Source: SXOA01 sp046593355 (lineage in GTDB: Bacteria; Planctomycetota; Planctomycetia; Pirellulales; Pirellulaceae). From it: 64,000 bases of DNA. A program made the translations under genes and the position numbers. Where the stretch lies: the NCBI GenBank assembly GCA_046593355.1, contig JBKJNY010000249.1, forward strand, positions 16,864 to 80,863, read 5' to 3'. The notes under the pieces are model-generated. The model saw only the letters and a list, made by a program, of their open reading frames with translations, was not told the origin of the DNA and ran no database searches. Shown here piece after piece: positions 31,059 through 40,037 of this stretch (positions within the stretch are counted from its first letter, which is position 1; each line of letters begins with the position of its first letter).

Positions 31059-32771
31059 CTATTTTCCCTTCGGCGGCTCGTCCTTCAATTGCTTGAGCCG
31101 CTCGGCAAACCATTTCGGGTCGTAGGCCTCCATGGCCCGCAGGAATTTAGGCAGTTCGCCGATGACGGAATTCTCCTTCCGCGCGGGGAGTGTCAGCAGC
31201 AGTTCATCGGGATTGTCGCGGCTAAAGAGGACCGCGATGCGGTCTTGGGCTTGCTGCTGCTCGGGATTCAAGCCGGCCCTGAACCCATACGGAATGGACG
31301 CCAGGTCTTGCTGCAGTCCTTGAATGGCCCATGCGACCTGACGGGCCGAGGCATAGTCCCGCGTGTCCGCCGTGCCCGCATCGCTGAGCAGAATGGCCAG
31401 CGACTTGGCGGTCCGTTCCTCGTCGAACGGAGCTCGACCTAACTCTCTGCAAAGCTTATCAAGCCGGTCTGATAGATTTTTGGAGGCGGCCGCAATTCTC
31501 GTCGGGTCGCCAAAGGGGCGCAGCGTGAAGGCCAGCTCCAGGGCACGAAGGTCCGCGTCGATGTTGGCGTCCCGTTCCGTCGCCAGTCCCAGCAGGGCGC
31601 TCGTCCACCGCGGGAGCGGCGGCCGGCCGGGGGGGCCGCTGGATTTGGGCCGTGATTTTAGTCCCTCTTCTCGCCTCAATTCGTGATGGCAGGCGGCACA
31701 GTCGTAGAGCGCGAACTCTGGCCAGGAGTACCGCTTGCCCCCCCGGCGCGCTTCTTCCGCGTGGGCTCCGGCCAGACTGACAAACGTCTTCAGGACCACC
31801 GCGGCGGAAACGGTGACTTCTTGGGTCCGCGGCAAATTTACAAACGCAGCATCGTCCTTGGCATCGGGAAAGTTTGCCTCACGATAGCTCTTCCTCAGCT
31901 CCGCCTCCCCGATTCCGAACTCCGCGTAGCGGCGTCGAAAGACGAGCCATTCTCCCTGGTCGTCCGTCACGGGTTTGCTGTCCGCGGTCCGCCCAGCAAA
32001 GTCTCCTTTAGCCCGCAACGGCTTCCAATGCGCGGGCATCTGGGCGGCAAACGCGGCGTATTCGAACCCCGGCAGCGGCGGATGGCCGGCGGCATACCAC
32101 TCGTGCTTCACGAATTTCTCTTCCGCCAGATTGCCAACATGGCATGAGGCGCAGAGCTGGGCGCGGACCACCGGGTCGCGCACGTTGGTAAAGCCAACCT
32201 TGCTCTTATCCTCATGCGAAACCAGCCGCCACCACTTGTTCGCATGGGGGTCGTACCAGGCTTCCGCCGGCCCGTGACAGGCCTGGCAAGAAACCCCGTG
32301 AATCAGAGGCTCGACCGGCTGCGTCAGCTTGCCGGTCGGATGAACCGCATCCTTGGGCCACGTCGCGTGACAGCGCAGGCAGGACTTGACCGTCGCGACG
32401 TTATCAGCCAAATTCGCGTCCTCGGAAAGGCTCGTCATGTCGTTCCCGGCGAACGCGAGCCGCAGATCGAAGCCGAGTATCCGGTTCGTCCGCTCACGGC
32501 TCTTGCCTTTTAACAGCTCAAAGGACTGGCCGTGCTTGTCGTGATCCGACCAGAGCTCGGCGGGAGTGACGTCGACAAAATCGAGGGCGATTGTCAGTAT
32601 GTTAGGGTCTCGATGACAAGTAATGCAGACTTCGATATTCCGAAAGTTCAGCGGCTGTTTCGCGGGAGTCTTCGCCGGCTCTTGGGCCACAAGCAAAAGC
32701 GAGCAGCTCCAGACCGCCGCACATCCCCAGGCTGCCAGGCAATTCGCAATTTGTCGACGGGGTCGGTTCAT
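31059..32771 (-). CDS. pentahaem c-type cytochrome
   Basis: The 570-residue exported protein (signal NCLAAWGCAAVWSCSLLLVA) carries five CxxCH haem sites: CITCH, CLRCH, CQACH, CASCH and CAACH. The phrases VSCQACHGPAEAWYDPHANK and QLCASCHVGNL place it in the cytochrome c554/multihaem family used for periplasmic electron transfer. The C-terminal 200 residues are haem-free and helical. Its ATG overlaps the stop of the next upstream cytochrome by four bases, so the two are co-translated and probably partners. No quinol oxidoreductase is adjacent. Confidence 0.9.
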   Translation of the reverse strand: MNRPRRQIANCLAAWGCAAVWSCSLLLVAQEPAKTPAKQPLNFRNIEVCITCHRDPNILTIALDFVDVTPAELWSDHDKHGQSFELLKGKSRERTNRILGFDLRLAFAGNDMTSLSEDANLADNVATVKSCLRCHATWPKDAVHPTGKLTQPVEPLIHGVSCQACHGPAEAWYDPHANKWWRLVSHEDKSKVGFTNVRDPVVRAQLCASCHVGNLAEEKFVKHEWYAAGHPPLPGFEYAAFAAQMPAHWKPLRAKGDFAGRTADSKPVTDDQGEWLVFRRRYAEFGIGEAELRKSYREANFPDAKDDAAFVNLPRTQEVTVSAAVVLKTFVSLAGAHAEEARRGGKRYSWPEFALYDCAACHHELRREEGLKSRPKSSGPPGRPPLPRWTSALLGLATERDANIDADLRALELAFTLRPFGDPTRIAAASKNLSDRLDKLCRELGRAPFDEERTAKSLAILLSDAGTADTRDYASARQVAWAIQGLQQDLASIPYGFRAGLNPEQQQAQDRIAVLFSRDNPDELLLTLPARKENSVIGELPKFLRAMEAYDPKWFAERLKQLKDEPPKGK

Positions 32772-34279
32772 CGGGTGAGTTCCAGGAGCTTTTGAAGCTT
32801 CCGCAGTTTACCCGCCGTGGCGGTCAGGCTCGACTCCACTCCCTTGACTCCGTCCTCAGTTTTCAAAACTTGCGGCCATTCCCGGCTTGCATCGGGGAAT
32901 CCCAGCCGCTCCGCGATGACCGCCAGGTCGCACTCCAACTGGGCGCGCTGCTCGTCGAATGTCTTTCGCGGAGTCGTGCTGTCGCCGCCCGCCAACGCCC
33001 GCTTTTGAAATTCATCCCCGATCGATTTTTCAACGACTCGCTGGGCCAGATAGCGCTGGCAGAGAGCGTCCCAGGACTTGGCACGTTCCCTCGGATGCTC
33101 CAGCACTTCGAGCAGTTGATAACCAGCCATGTCGTCCCGGAAGAGACTTGAGGGAAGTGATAGGCGTACGCTTCTGGCTTGGACGGCCACGTCGGCGGGC
33201 TGGGAGGCGAAGGGGCTTTTCATTTCGGTCCGCAAAGTGTTTAGTCCCTTCGCATCGGCGGCCAGCGACGCCAGCACGATATTCCACTCTCCCCAATCGA
33301 GCTTGGTCGCAGTCGATTCTTCTTTGGCTAGCGCCTTTGGCAATCGCTGATGGCAACTGAAGCAGTTGTACTCCGCGAACTCGGGCCAGGGTGCAGCAGC
33401 CGACTGATCGTTCGCGGCCGTCAAGGACGCCCGGTGCGCCCGGCCCTCCAGCAAGGAAAGGGCGGCATGGGCGGAGGCAATCTGACCCGCTTCCCAGAGC
33501 TGGACTTCAAAGTCCTTGGTTCCCCTACGTTCGCGGGCATCATTCCAGTGGCTCTGTTTCCCGGCTTCATCGTGGCTGGTCAACTTGCGGTGATAGGCGG
33601 CCAGCTCAAAGCGCAACGGCGGATGGCCGGCCGCCAGCATGTCGTGATTGACGTTTCTCTCCTCGCCGCCGACATGGCAAGAGGCGCAGAGCTGTCCGCG
33701 AACTTGCAGACTCTTGGTGTCGCGCATTCCGGCTGCGAGGAGCGACGAGCGGCTTACGTCGCGCTCGTAGTGCCTGACCAGCCAGTCCTTGGCCCCGCCG
33801 TGGCAACTCTCGCACTGGATCCCGCGCAGGGACATGCCGTGGCCGGTTTCCAAGGGAACCAACAGCTTACTCGACTGCCCCGCGGCGACAATCCCCTCCG
33901 GGTCATGGCACTGGGCGCACTGCCGATACACCTCCGCGCTGGAGGGATCTTCCTTTCGCTCACTCAGCCGGTGGACGATTGCCTGAAACTCGGGGCTCAC
34001 CAGCGTCTTCGCCGCCTTGGCATGGGGATCGTATCGCTCATAGAGCAGGAACTCATGCAGGCTGGCACTGCCACCTCCGCCGGAAACTCGCCGCGGCTCC
34101 GTGCGGCCGTGGCAACTGACCGAGTTGCAGGTCTGGCTGCCGACGAAGGGCGAATCCGCAGCTTCCACGATGGAGAACGTGTAACCGTAGCCGATGCAGA
34201 GCATGCACACGATCCGCAGTCGTCCGCAGATTTCGCGGATGAACGCAGATTTTGCATCAAGATTGATTAGGAATTTCAT
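32768..34279 (-). CDS. pentahaem c-type cytochrome with a CX4CH site
   Basis: Up to 503 residues. It has four regular CxxCH sites (CAQCH, CESCH, CASCH, CFSCH) and a first site of the CX4CH form, CNSVSCHG. Key phrases are GIQCESCHGGAKDWLVRHYE and QLCASCHVGGEERNVNHDML with AAGHPPLRFELAAYH. The ATG at 34279 lies inside a hairpin repeat, whose bases encode most of the first 22 residues. The native start may be the Met at 34204, just before the export-signal-like segment CIGYGYTFSIVEAADS. It overlaps the start of the next cytochrome by ATGA. It is periplasmic and probably forms an electron-transfer pair. Confidence 0.88.
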   Translation of the reverse strand: MKFLINLDAKSAFIREICGRLRIVCMLCIGYGYTFSIVEAADSPFVGSQTCNSVSCHGRTEPRRVSGGGGSASLHEFLLYERYDPHAKAAKTLVSPEFQAIVHRLSERKEDPSSAEVYRQCAQCHDPEGIVAAGQSSKLLVPLETGHGMSLRGIQCESCHGGAKDWLVRHYERDVSRSSLLAAGMRDTKSLQVRGQLCASCHVGGEERNVNHDMLAAGHPPLRFELAAYHRKLTSHDEAGKQSHWNDARERRGTKDFEVQLWEAGQIASAHAALSLLEGRAHRASLTAANDQSAAAPWPEFAEYNCFSCHQRLPKALAKEESTATKLDWGEWNIVLASLAADAKGLNTLRTEMKSPFASQPADVAVQARSVRLSLPSSLFRDDMAGYQLLEVLEHPRERAKSWDALCQRYLAQRVVEKSIGDEFQKRALAGGDSTTPRKTFDEQRAQLECDLAVIAERLGFPDASREWPQVLKTEDGVKGVESSLTATAGKLRKLQKLLELTR

Positions 34280-34306
34280 CTGTGTAAATCGGCGAAATCT
34301 GCGGAC
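34222..34306. repeat. inverted repeat GTCCGCAGATTTCGC family (left of GxxExxY copy 2)
   Basis: The 29-nt imperfect arms, 34222-34250 and 34278-34306, surround an interior with TCAAGATTGATTAGGA. The same element, same orientation, lies at 34758-34849. It contains the ATG of the cytochrome frame. Confidence 0.88.
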
Positions 34307-34325
34307 TGTTCACGTTTCCCGTTTG

Positions 34326-34727
34326 CTACGGCTGCGCGGATTTTCTCGAATTGGAGAAAATCAATCTCTTGTATTGCAGGCTGGGGCTGCCAAAGTTGAT
34401 CAGGAGAGCCCGTTCGTGCTGGGTCGCCTTCAGTTGATTGAGGGCCTGAGCCTCGTCCGCCCCCGTGAGCGTCTGCAGCGCCTTGAGCTCGGCAAAAACA
34501 GATTCGTAACAAAGGAAATCGGCTTTGTAGAAGCAGTTCAGTCGCTGGCCCTTGTAAAACACCGGAAGCTCCAGTTGTGCGACAAACGGAATGCCACGGA
34601 GCGTGAATTCGAGGGCCATCGCCTCCTGATAAACGGCCTCCATGAATCCCGGACCCAACTGCCGATGCACTTCCATTGCCGCACCGATGATGGCATACGT
34701 CTGCGGGTCACGGACTTCGTCATCCAT
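34326..34727 (-). CDS. GxxExxY family protein (copy 2)
   Basis: ATG 34727 (GGAGA eight bases upstream) gives 133 residues; the longer frame to 34832 is repeat sequence. The family motif is GPGFMEAVYQEAMALEFTLR, after YAIIGAAMEVHRQLGPG. FYKADFLCYESVFAELKALQ provides the Asp, Glu and Lys of a PD-(D/E)XK-like core, and LLINFGSPSLQYKRLIF closes it. It is only distantly similar to copy 1 at 12021, so it is not a recent local duplication. It stands between two same-orientation copies of one hairpin element. Confidence 0.88.
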   Translation of the reverse strand: MDDEVRDPQTYAIIGAAMEVHRQLGPGFMEAVYQEAMALEFTLRGIPFVAQLELPVFYKGQRLNCFYKADFLCYESVFAELKALQTLTGADEAQALNQLKATQHERALLINFGSPSLQYKRLIFSNSRKSAQP

Positions 34728-34757
34728 CTCAGATTCTCCGATGCAATGAAGAATATC

Positions 34758-34849
34758 GTCCGCAGATTTCGCAGATGGACGCAGATTTGAAATCACAAAA
34801 TCAAGATTGAATTGGATTTCATCTGCGTCCATCTGCGAAATCTGCGGAC
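34758..34849. repeat. inverted repeat GTCCGCAGATTTCGC family (right of GxxExxY copy 2)
   Basis: The arms 34758-34786 and 34821-34849 surround an interior with TCAAGATTGAATTGGA, matching the interior of 34222-34306. A further half unit follows at 34866-34893. Confidence 0.9.
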
Positions 34850-34877
34850 AACCGAACCGATAATCTGCATGAATCCG

Positions 34878-36398
34878 CTAAATCTGCGGACGAACCTCGA
34901 ATACGTGATAACCCCAGGCCGGCAAATCCAGGTACAGGCCGTGACGCACCAGGTCCGCCTGTTCCCGCTGGTATTCTATCGGCTGCATTTGGTCGGCAAG
35001 GTGCAAGAGCTTGTTGCCGATTCCGCCTGGCCAGGGGATGACGCACTGACCCTGCGTCGGTCCGAAGTTCACCGCCACGAGCAGGGGCGGAAGCTGTGGC
35101 GCATCTGCGGGTGGCGACCACCAGCAAACGACAAACCTTTCCCAGGTCGAATTGCCGGACCACGCCGGCCGCCAGTCCGAGAGCCGCCAACTGCCCCGTT
35201 GCAATTGGGGCTTCTTGAGCAGCTCCAGCACGCGAGCATAGAAGTTCTGCAAGCCTACATCGACCGGCTCGTCCATCCGGCGGCGAAGATGCACATTCCA
35301 TCGCTGCTGCCGGCCCTCCAGTTGCCCTTCCTGAAAAAATCGCACGCCGGGGACGAGCATGGTCAGGAGGGCCGCCGCCTTATGCATTTCACGGGGAAAG
35401 GCCGCGGCCGCCCGCGGTTCGTCGTGATTCTCCAAAAAGCGCACGCTCCGCCGCTGAAAATCATCGGCCGCCCACAGGTGCCCGCGGATCGCGCCGGCAT
35501 CCTGCGCTCGCAGCCGGTCATACATCCGCTTGTCGTACGTATAATCAAAGCCTTGCTGCATGAGGGTCCATTCCAGATCCCAGTAAACTTCCGCCAGGAA
35601 GACAAATTCCGGACTCTGCTCCTTCACCATCGCAATTGTCTCGGGCCAGAACGGCGCGACTATCGGCGGCGAACCATCCAGCGGGCGGGACTTGTCGCCC
35701 CAGGTCCGTTCCATGACATCCGGCAGTAGCAACATCGCCATGTCGCAGCGCACGCCGTCGCAGCGCTCGGCTATTTCCAGCAGCTCTTCCTGCATGGCCC
35801 GCCGCAAGCCGAGGTGACGATAGTTGAGTTGCAGCGTATCGACCCAGGCGGGGAAGTAGGGGTCGCGGCCGTGGGCGACCATGTGCGCACCGGAGATCGA
35901 CGGCAGCCGATAGTAATCTCGCGGCTGGCGGGCCAAGTCCTCGGCACTGCCGTGAATGTAGAACTCGAGATGGGAAGCTGCCCAGGCGTGATCGATGGCG
36001 GTGTGATTGGGAACGAAATCAAGCATTAACTTGATGCCGCGATTTGCGAGTCGTTCGCGGAAGCGGGCCAGCGCGGCGTCTCCGCCGAAGCCGCGATGCG
36101 CGGTGTGAGCTTGGATGGCGAACGGAGAGCCCACCACGTCTTCATCCTGAAAATCCGGCAGCATCCGCCGGTAGTCGGCCCGCCAGTCGTGATTCGCCAG
36201 CGAAATTCGCCGCCCTGCTTCACCGGTCTGCCAGACCCCCATCAGCCAGAGCCACTGGAAGCCTTGTTCCGCCAACCTGTCGAGCGCGTTGCTGGGCACC
36301 TGGTCAAGTGTGGCGCAGTGGCCGGAATCGCGCCCCAGCTCTTCCAGCCAGACGCGGGCGGGAAGCTGATAGAGACTGGGATAAACGGCAGCGGCCAT
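34878..36398 (-). CDS. GH13 alpha-amylase-family glycosidase
   Basis: The (beta/alpha)8 enzyme shows the four GH13 regions: I, LMLDFVPNHTA; II, CDGVRCDMAMLLL with the nucleophile Asp; III, FVFLAEVYWDLE with the acid/base Glu; IV, RFLENHDEPRAA with the transition-state Asp. All catalytic residues are present. A beta-sandwich follows, ending AWGYHVFEVRPQI. ATG 36398 (MAAAVYPSLYQLPARVWLEE) gives 506 residues and begins at the usual first strand. The frame also extends to 36557, where it would start within a REP unit. There is no signal peptide at either start, so it is probably cytoplasmic and acts on alpha-glucans; specificity is unknown. Confidence 0.88.
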   Translation of the reverse strand: MAAAVYPSLYQLPARVWLEELGRDSGHCATLDQVPSNALDRLAEQGFQWLWLMGVWQTGEAGRRISLANHDWRADYRRMLPDFQDEDVVGSPFAIQAHTAHRGFGGDAALARFRERLANRGIKLMLDFVPNHTAIDHAWAASHLEFYIHGSAEDLARQPRDYYRLPSISGAHMVAHGRDPYFPAWVDTLQLNYRHLGLRRAMQEELLEIAERCDGVRCDMAMLLLPDVMERTWGDKSRPLDGSPPIVAPFWPETIAMVKEQSPEFVFLAEVYWDLEWTLMQQGFDYTYDKRMYDRLRAQDAGAIRGHLWAADDFQRRSVRFLENHDEPRAAAAFPREMHKAAALLTMLVPGVRFFQEGQLEGRQQRWNVHLRRRMDEPVDVGLQNFYARVLELLKKPQLQRGSWRLSDWRPAWSGNSTWERFVVCWWSPPADAPQLPPLLVAVNFGPTQGQCVIPWPGGIGNKLLHLADQMQPIEYQREQADLVRHGLYLDLPAWGYHVFEVRPQI

Positions 36399-36519
36399 GA
36401 TCGTCGCGAGCGCTTGCCGCTCCCGTCCAAAGAACTGATGAAGACCCGTCCCGTTTGCCGTAAGCCACGGCAGGGGTTCATCATGCTTCCGCAAACATCG
36501 GGCCGCCAGAGATGCTGGA

Positions 36520-36584
36520 AAGTCCTCATCACGCTCCGCGTGATGTTCTTCAATCATACCTCACGCGAAGCGTGAGGCGTACTT
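36520..36584. repeat. REP-like inverted pair (CATCACGC-TCC-GCGTGATG)
   Basis: The left unit AAGTCCTCATCACGC-TCC-GCGTGATG faces a right unit reading AAGTACGCCTCACGC-TTC-GCGTGAGG on the minus strand. The stems differ between units. Confidence 0.85.
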
Positions 36585-36593
36585 TTCTTGGTC

Positions 36594-36866
36594 TTAGATT
36601 CCCAATCGCGCCAGACCATCCAAAATCTGTTGCAAGACCGATGTCAGCCGAGGGTGTTCCGCCTCGAATTGTGTCAACAGGTTCTGCACGCGCCCCGAGA
36701 CCGAATCGACTTCCTCCTGAGTGGAAGGCTGGCTTTCATCATGCAGCCGATCCAAGTCCGCCGTAACCTCTTCCAAGAGAGCCAGGGTCTGCGGGTCGGT
36801 ATCGGATTTCGCCGCGAGCTGAGCCCGCAATTCGCGCAGTTTGGCTGTCAGTGCTTTCTGGTCCAT
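36594..36866 (-). CDS. DUF4404 family protein
   Basis: ATG 36866, with CCTCCGGGGG upstream, gives 90 residues. The sequence is two long helices: MDQKALTAKLRELRAQLAAK and TLALLEEVTADLDRLHDESQ. It ends FEAEHPRLTSVLQQILDGLA, RLGI. This matches DUF4404, a small cytoplasmic coiled-coil-like family of unknown function found in many proteobacteria and planctomycetes. The longer frame to 36929 has no support. It is divergent from the kinase gene. Confidence 0.85.
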   Translation of the reverse strand: MDQKALTAKLRELRAQLAAKSDTDPQTLALLEEVTADLDRLHDESQPSTQEEVDSVSGRVQNLLTQFEAEHPRLTSVLQQILDGLARLGI

Positions 36867-36991
36867 ATTTGATTTCCCCCGGAGGGAAGTGTAGAGGGCA
36901 GTGTATCCCATCCGTTGTGTCCCTGCCACGGTGGAGCGGCTATTCTAAAGGGGAAGAAAGAGTCCTACCCGAAGGATTTGAGGTGGTCGCC

Positions 36992-39127
36992 ATGCGTATT
37001 CGTTGTCCCAACTGCCACCACGGTCTGGAAATTGTTCCCGAAGCCCCCGCGGATTTCATCACCTGCCCGTCTTGCGGCAGCCAACTTGATCCCAATTCGG
37101 GCGAGACGGTAACCTATCGGCCGGAAAGCCGGCGCGTGGTCGGCCGCTTCGAGTTGCTCGATCACGTGGGGCGCGGCCACTTCGGCAATGTCTGGCGGGC
37201 GCGCGATACGCAGCTCAAGCGAATTGTGGCGGTAAAAATTCCCCGGACCGCGGACCTGACCGAAGCCGACAGGCTGCTTTTTCTGCGCGAAGCGCAGACT
37301 GCCGCCAAACTGCGCCACGCGAATATCGTGACCGTGCATGAAGTCGGGTACGACGACGATGCCGTCTTCATCGTCAGCGATTTCATTGAGGGCGTCCCGC
37401 TCTCCGAGCAGCTCAAAATCCGCCGGCCGTCCTGCGCGGAGGCGGCCCGCTGGTGCGCGGTCGTGGCGGAGGCTCTGGATTACGCGCATGGGCAGGGAAT
37501 CATCCACCGGGACATGAAGCCCGGCAACATCATGCTGGAAGGCGAGGACAAACTGTTTGTCCTCGATTTCGGCCTGGCCAAGACGGAAGGGGGCGATTTC
37601 ACCATCACCACGGAGGGTGAAATCCTGGGGACGCCGGCCTACATGTCGCCCGAGCAGGCTCGCGGCGATGCCGGCACGGCCGACCGGCGAAGCGACGTGT
37701 ATTCTCTGGGGGTCGTGCTGTACGAATTGCTCACCGGAGAGCGGCCCTTCAAGGGGGGCACGCGCAGCCTGGTCCATCAAGTCCTGCATGAGGAGCCGAA
37801 ACCGCCGCGGCGGCTGAAGCGTGAAATCCCGCGCGATCTGGAAACGATTTGCCTGCGGGCGATGGCCAAGGAGCCCAATCACCGCTACATCACCGCCCAG
37901 GAATTCGCCGACGACCTCCGCCGCTATCTCGCCGGCGAACCAATCCACGCCCGCCCCACTCGCTGGCCCGAGCGAAGCTGGCGGTGGATGCGGCGGAATC
38001 CGGTGCTGAGTGTTGTCAGCGGGATTGCCGCAGCGGCGGTGCTGATCGCTGCCGTACTAGCCGTCGCATCCGTGCGAGGCTCCGAAACGCAACTAGTGCA
38101 TCTGAAAATCCTGAAACGAGATACCTGGAAGCCGACCAAGCAAAAGCCTCCCGTCGCCGCGAAGGCGAATGTTGTCTTTTGGAGCCTCGATCCAGGCACG
38201 GGCGAGCACCGCTTGCAATCCTCGACGCGCGCCAGCGGCCCGGGTGACCTCTCGCTTCGGCTTAGGCCCGGAGATTATCTGGTGGTGGTGGAAATCCCGG
38301 AACACGGATTTCATGAGGTTTATCGCCGCGTCGGCACACCCGCCACTCCTCAAATTGGCCAATACGACCATCATTTCTTTTTCGTGGAACCGGACGGCTC
38401 AATTACCCTGCCGGCGATCGCGGTTCCGCCCATTTCCGTGGAAGCGGGCATGACAAGATTCCCGGCGAAAGAATTTGAAATGGGGTCCCCCGACGTGAAG
38501 AACACGACCCCTCACAGGCAAGTCGTCCAGGAATTCTTGATGGATCCGCATGAAGTCACCATTGGAGAATACGAATCCAACTCGGGTGCTCGACCCGAAG
38601 CACTGCGCGGAAGATCCGTATCTCCGCAAAAAGCAGTCCACCATGTGAACTGGTGGGAAGCGATGGCCTACGCGGAGAAAATTGGCAAGCGGCTTCCGGA
38701 GAGTGAAGAGTACGAAGCAGCCGCGACCAATTATGGCACGCAGCGTTTCCCTTGGAAGGACGACTCGGTAACCGCGAAAGGCTGGCCCCTCCAAGACGTA
38801 GGAACTCCCGCATATGACCGAACGGACACGAATCCACCGGTGACGGGCCTGAATTCAAACGTCGGCGAATGGATGCGGAGTTGGGGGAATCTGCCCGCGG
38901 ACAGTCCTATCGTCAATCCGGAAGCACCCATGGAGCGGGAGGTGCGAGGGGCGCCACACAACGTCCTGGAGGGGACGGGGGAACTGGAGAGTCCCTTTCA
39001 TGATCCTCGCACGCCAACATTTCAGTATGCCAAGGTACAAAAACCGGGGCTGGGCCTGCGCTGTGTGCGTTCCACCCGGCCTCGATTGACTGCCGACCGG
39101 TTTTCCAGCCGCTCGGAGAAGGACTAG
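36992..39127 (+). CDS. Ser/Thr kinase with N-terminal zinc ribbon and FGE-like domain
   Basis: ATG 36992 gives 711 residues. Residues 5-28 are a zinc ribbon (CPNCHHG, then CPSCGSQ). The Hanks-type kinase domain spans about 52-310: glycine loop GRGHFGNVW, Lys82, HRDMKPGN with Asp174, DFG at 192-194, GTPAYMSPEQARG. A membrane helix at about 345-365 (VVSGIAAAAVLIAAVLAVAS) is followed by a beta domain and a C-terminal formylglycine-generating-enzyme-like domain. The latter has FEMGSPDV, FLMDPHEVTIGEY, VNWWEAMAYAEKIGKRLPES and LGLRCV, but not an evident active-site Cys pair, so it is probably a binding domain. Kinase residues are complete, suggesting an active transmembrane signalling kinase. Confidence 0.92.
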   Translation: MRIRCPNCHHGLEIVPEAPADFITCPSCGSQLDPNSGETVTYRPESRRVVGRFELLDHVGRGHFGNVWRARDTQLKRIVAVKIPRTADLTEADRLLFLREAQTAAKLRHANIVTVHEVGYDDDAVFIVSDFIEGVPLSEQLKIRRPSCAEAARWCAVVAEALDYAHGQGIIHRDMKPGNIMLEGEDKLFVLDFGLAKTEGGDFTITTEGEILGTPAYMSPEQARGDAGTADRRSDVYSLGVVLYELLTGERPFKGGTRSLVHQVLHEEPKPPRRLKREIPRDLETICLRAMAKEPNHRYITAQEFADDLRRYLAGEPIHARPTRWPERSWRWMRRNPVLSVVSGIAAAAVLIAAVLAVASVRGSETQLVHLKILKRDTWKPTKQKPPVAAKANVVFWSLDPGTGEHRLQSSTRASGPGDLSLRLRPGDYLVVVEIPEHGFHEVYRRVGTPATPQIGQYDHHFFFVEPDGSITLPAIAVPPISVEAGMTRFPAKEFEMGSPDVKNTTPHRQVVQEFLMDPHEVTIGEYESNSGARPEALRGRSVSPQKAVHHVNWWEAMAYAEKIGKRLPESEEYEAAATNYGTQRFPWKDDSVTAKGWPLQDVGTPAYDRTDTNPPVTGLNSNVGEWMRSWGNLPADSPIVNPEAPMEREVRGAPHNVLEGTGELESPFHDPRTPTFQYAKVQKPGLGLRCVRSTRPRLTADRFSSRSEKD

Positions 39128-39134
39128 CGCGCCA

Positions 39135-39887
39135 TTAGGGTTTTTCTCTGTCAAGAGTGTCGGTATTCGTGATGACGGTGAAGCTCTCCGCATGGGTTCC
39201 CACATGAATGTCCCAGGCGTGCCCGGTATTGTGCTTTTTTGCTTTGACGGCCGTCGCTTTTTTCGGATCTTCCACGACCTCGCGGGCAAATACCGCGCGC
39301 ATTGCACCATGTTCGGGATCCGTGAACGTAACGTCGAAAAACTGAGCGACGACGGTCTTGGGCTCCTTCGTCTTGTTGAAATGCTCAAACTTGATCAACC
39401 GCGAGCTGTTTAGGGTGACAGTGACACCAGGCTTGTCGGGACGAAAAGCTTTGGCAGGATCGAGCGGTCCCACCACACTGATCCCGTCATTGACCACCTT
39501 GTCTTCCACGAATATCGCATGCTTTCCGTAGCTCAGAAACAACCTTGTGGGCGGCTCACAGTTTGTGCAAGGATTGCACGAACCGGGGGGATGTCCCTTT
39601 TGACCGTACCAAGGAACGGGTGTGGGCGGCATTGTGCACTTCATCGCGTAGTACAGGACCGGGTCGGGGTTGGAAGGTGGTTCCGTCGTGTATTGTGGAC
39701 AAACTTGGTCCGAGGAGCATGGTACCAACGGAGAAACAGCCATTTTTTCGGATGAGCTTTGCGCACAAGGAACGCAAGCCTGACGGCAGCGGCGGTGGCG
39801 GAACAACCCCGCATCCGCGGTGTCTAAGCTGAGGAGGGTTGTGAAAAAAAGAACGACGATTGTCGCTACGCGGTGACGCCTGCTCAT
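39135..39887 (-). CDS. exported Cys-rich hypothetical protein
   Basis: The 250-residue product has the signal MSRRHRVATIVVLFFTTLLS. Its first third is Cys-rich (CRQACVPCAQSS, CSSDQVCPQY, CNPCTNCEPP), and the rest is a beta-rich domain (LFLSYGKHAIFVEDKVVNDG, VTVTLNSSRLIKFEHFNKTK, VVAQFFDVTFTDPEHG). The Cys pairs suggest disulfides or metal binding outside the cytoplasm. No family is assigned. It converges on the kinase gene with seven bases between the stops. Confidence 0.75.
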   Translation of the reverse strand: MSRRHRVATIVVLFFTTLLSLDTADAGLFRHRRCRQACVPCAQSSSEKMAVSPLVPCSSDQVCPQYTTEPPSNPDPVLYYAMKCTMPPTPVPWYGQKGHPPGSCNPCTNCEPPTRLFLSYGKHAIFVEDKVVNDGISVVGPLDPAKAFRPDKPGVTVTLNSSRLIKFEHFNKTKEPKTVVAQFFDVTFTDPEHGAMRAVFAREVVEDPKKATAVKAKKHNTGHAWDIHVGTHAESFTVITNTDTLDREKP

Positions 39888-40037
39888 AAGTTGCTCCTCG
39901 TGCGTTGAATGGCCAGGGGGACGATTACCCCTACTCGGTGGTTACTGCCAAACTAGTCCGCGCAACACGAATGTCAACCATTTTCCGCAATCAGCGTTTT
40001 TCGCTCCGCGAACGCCGGTTGAGGACTCGTCCCAGTG

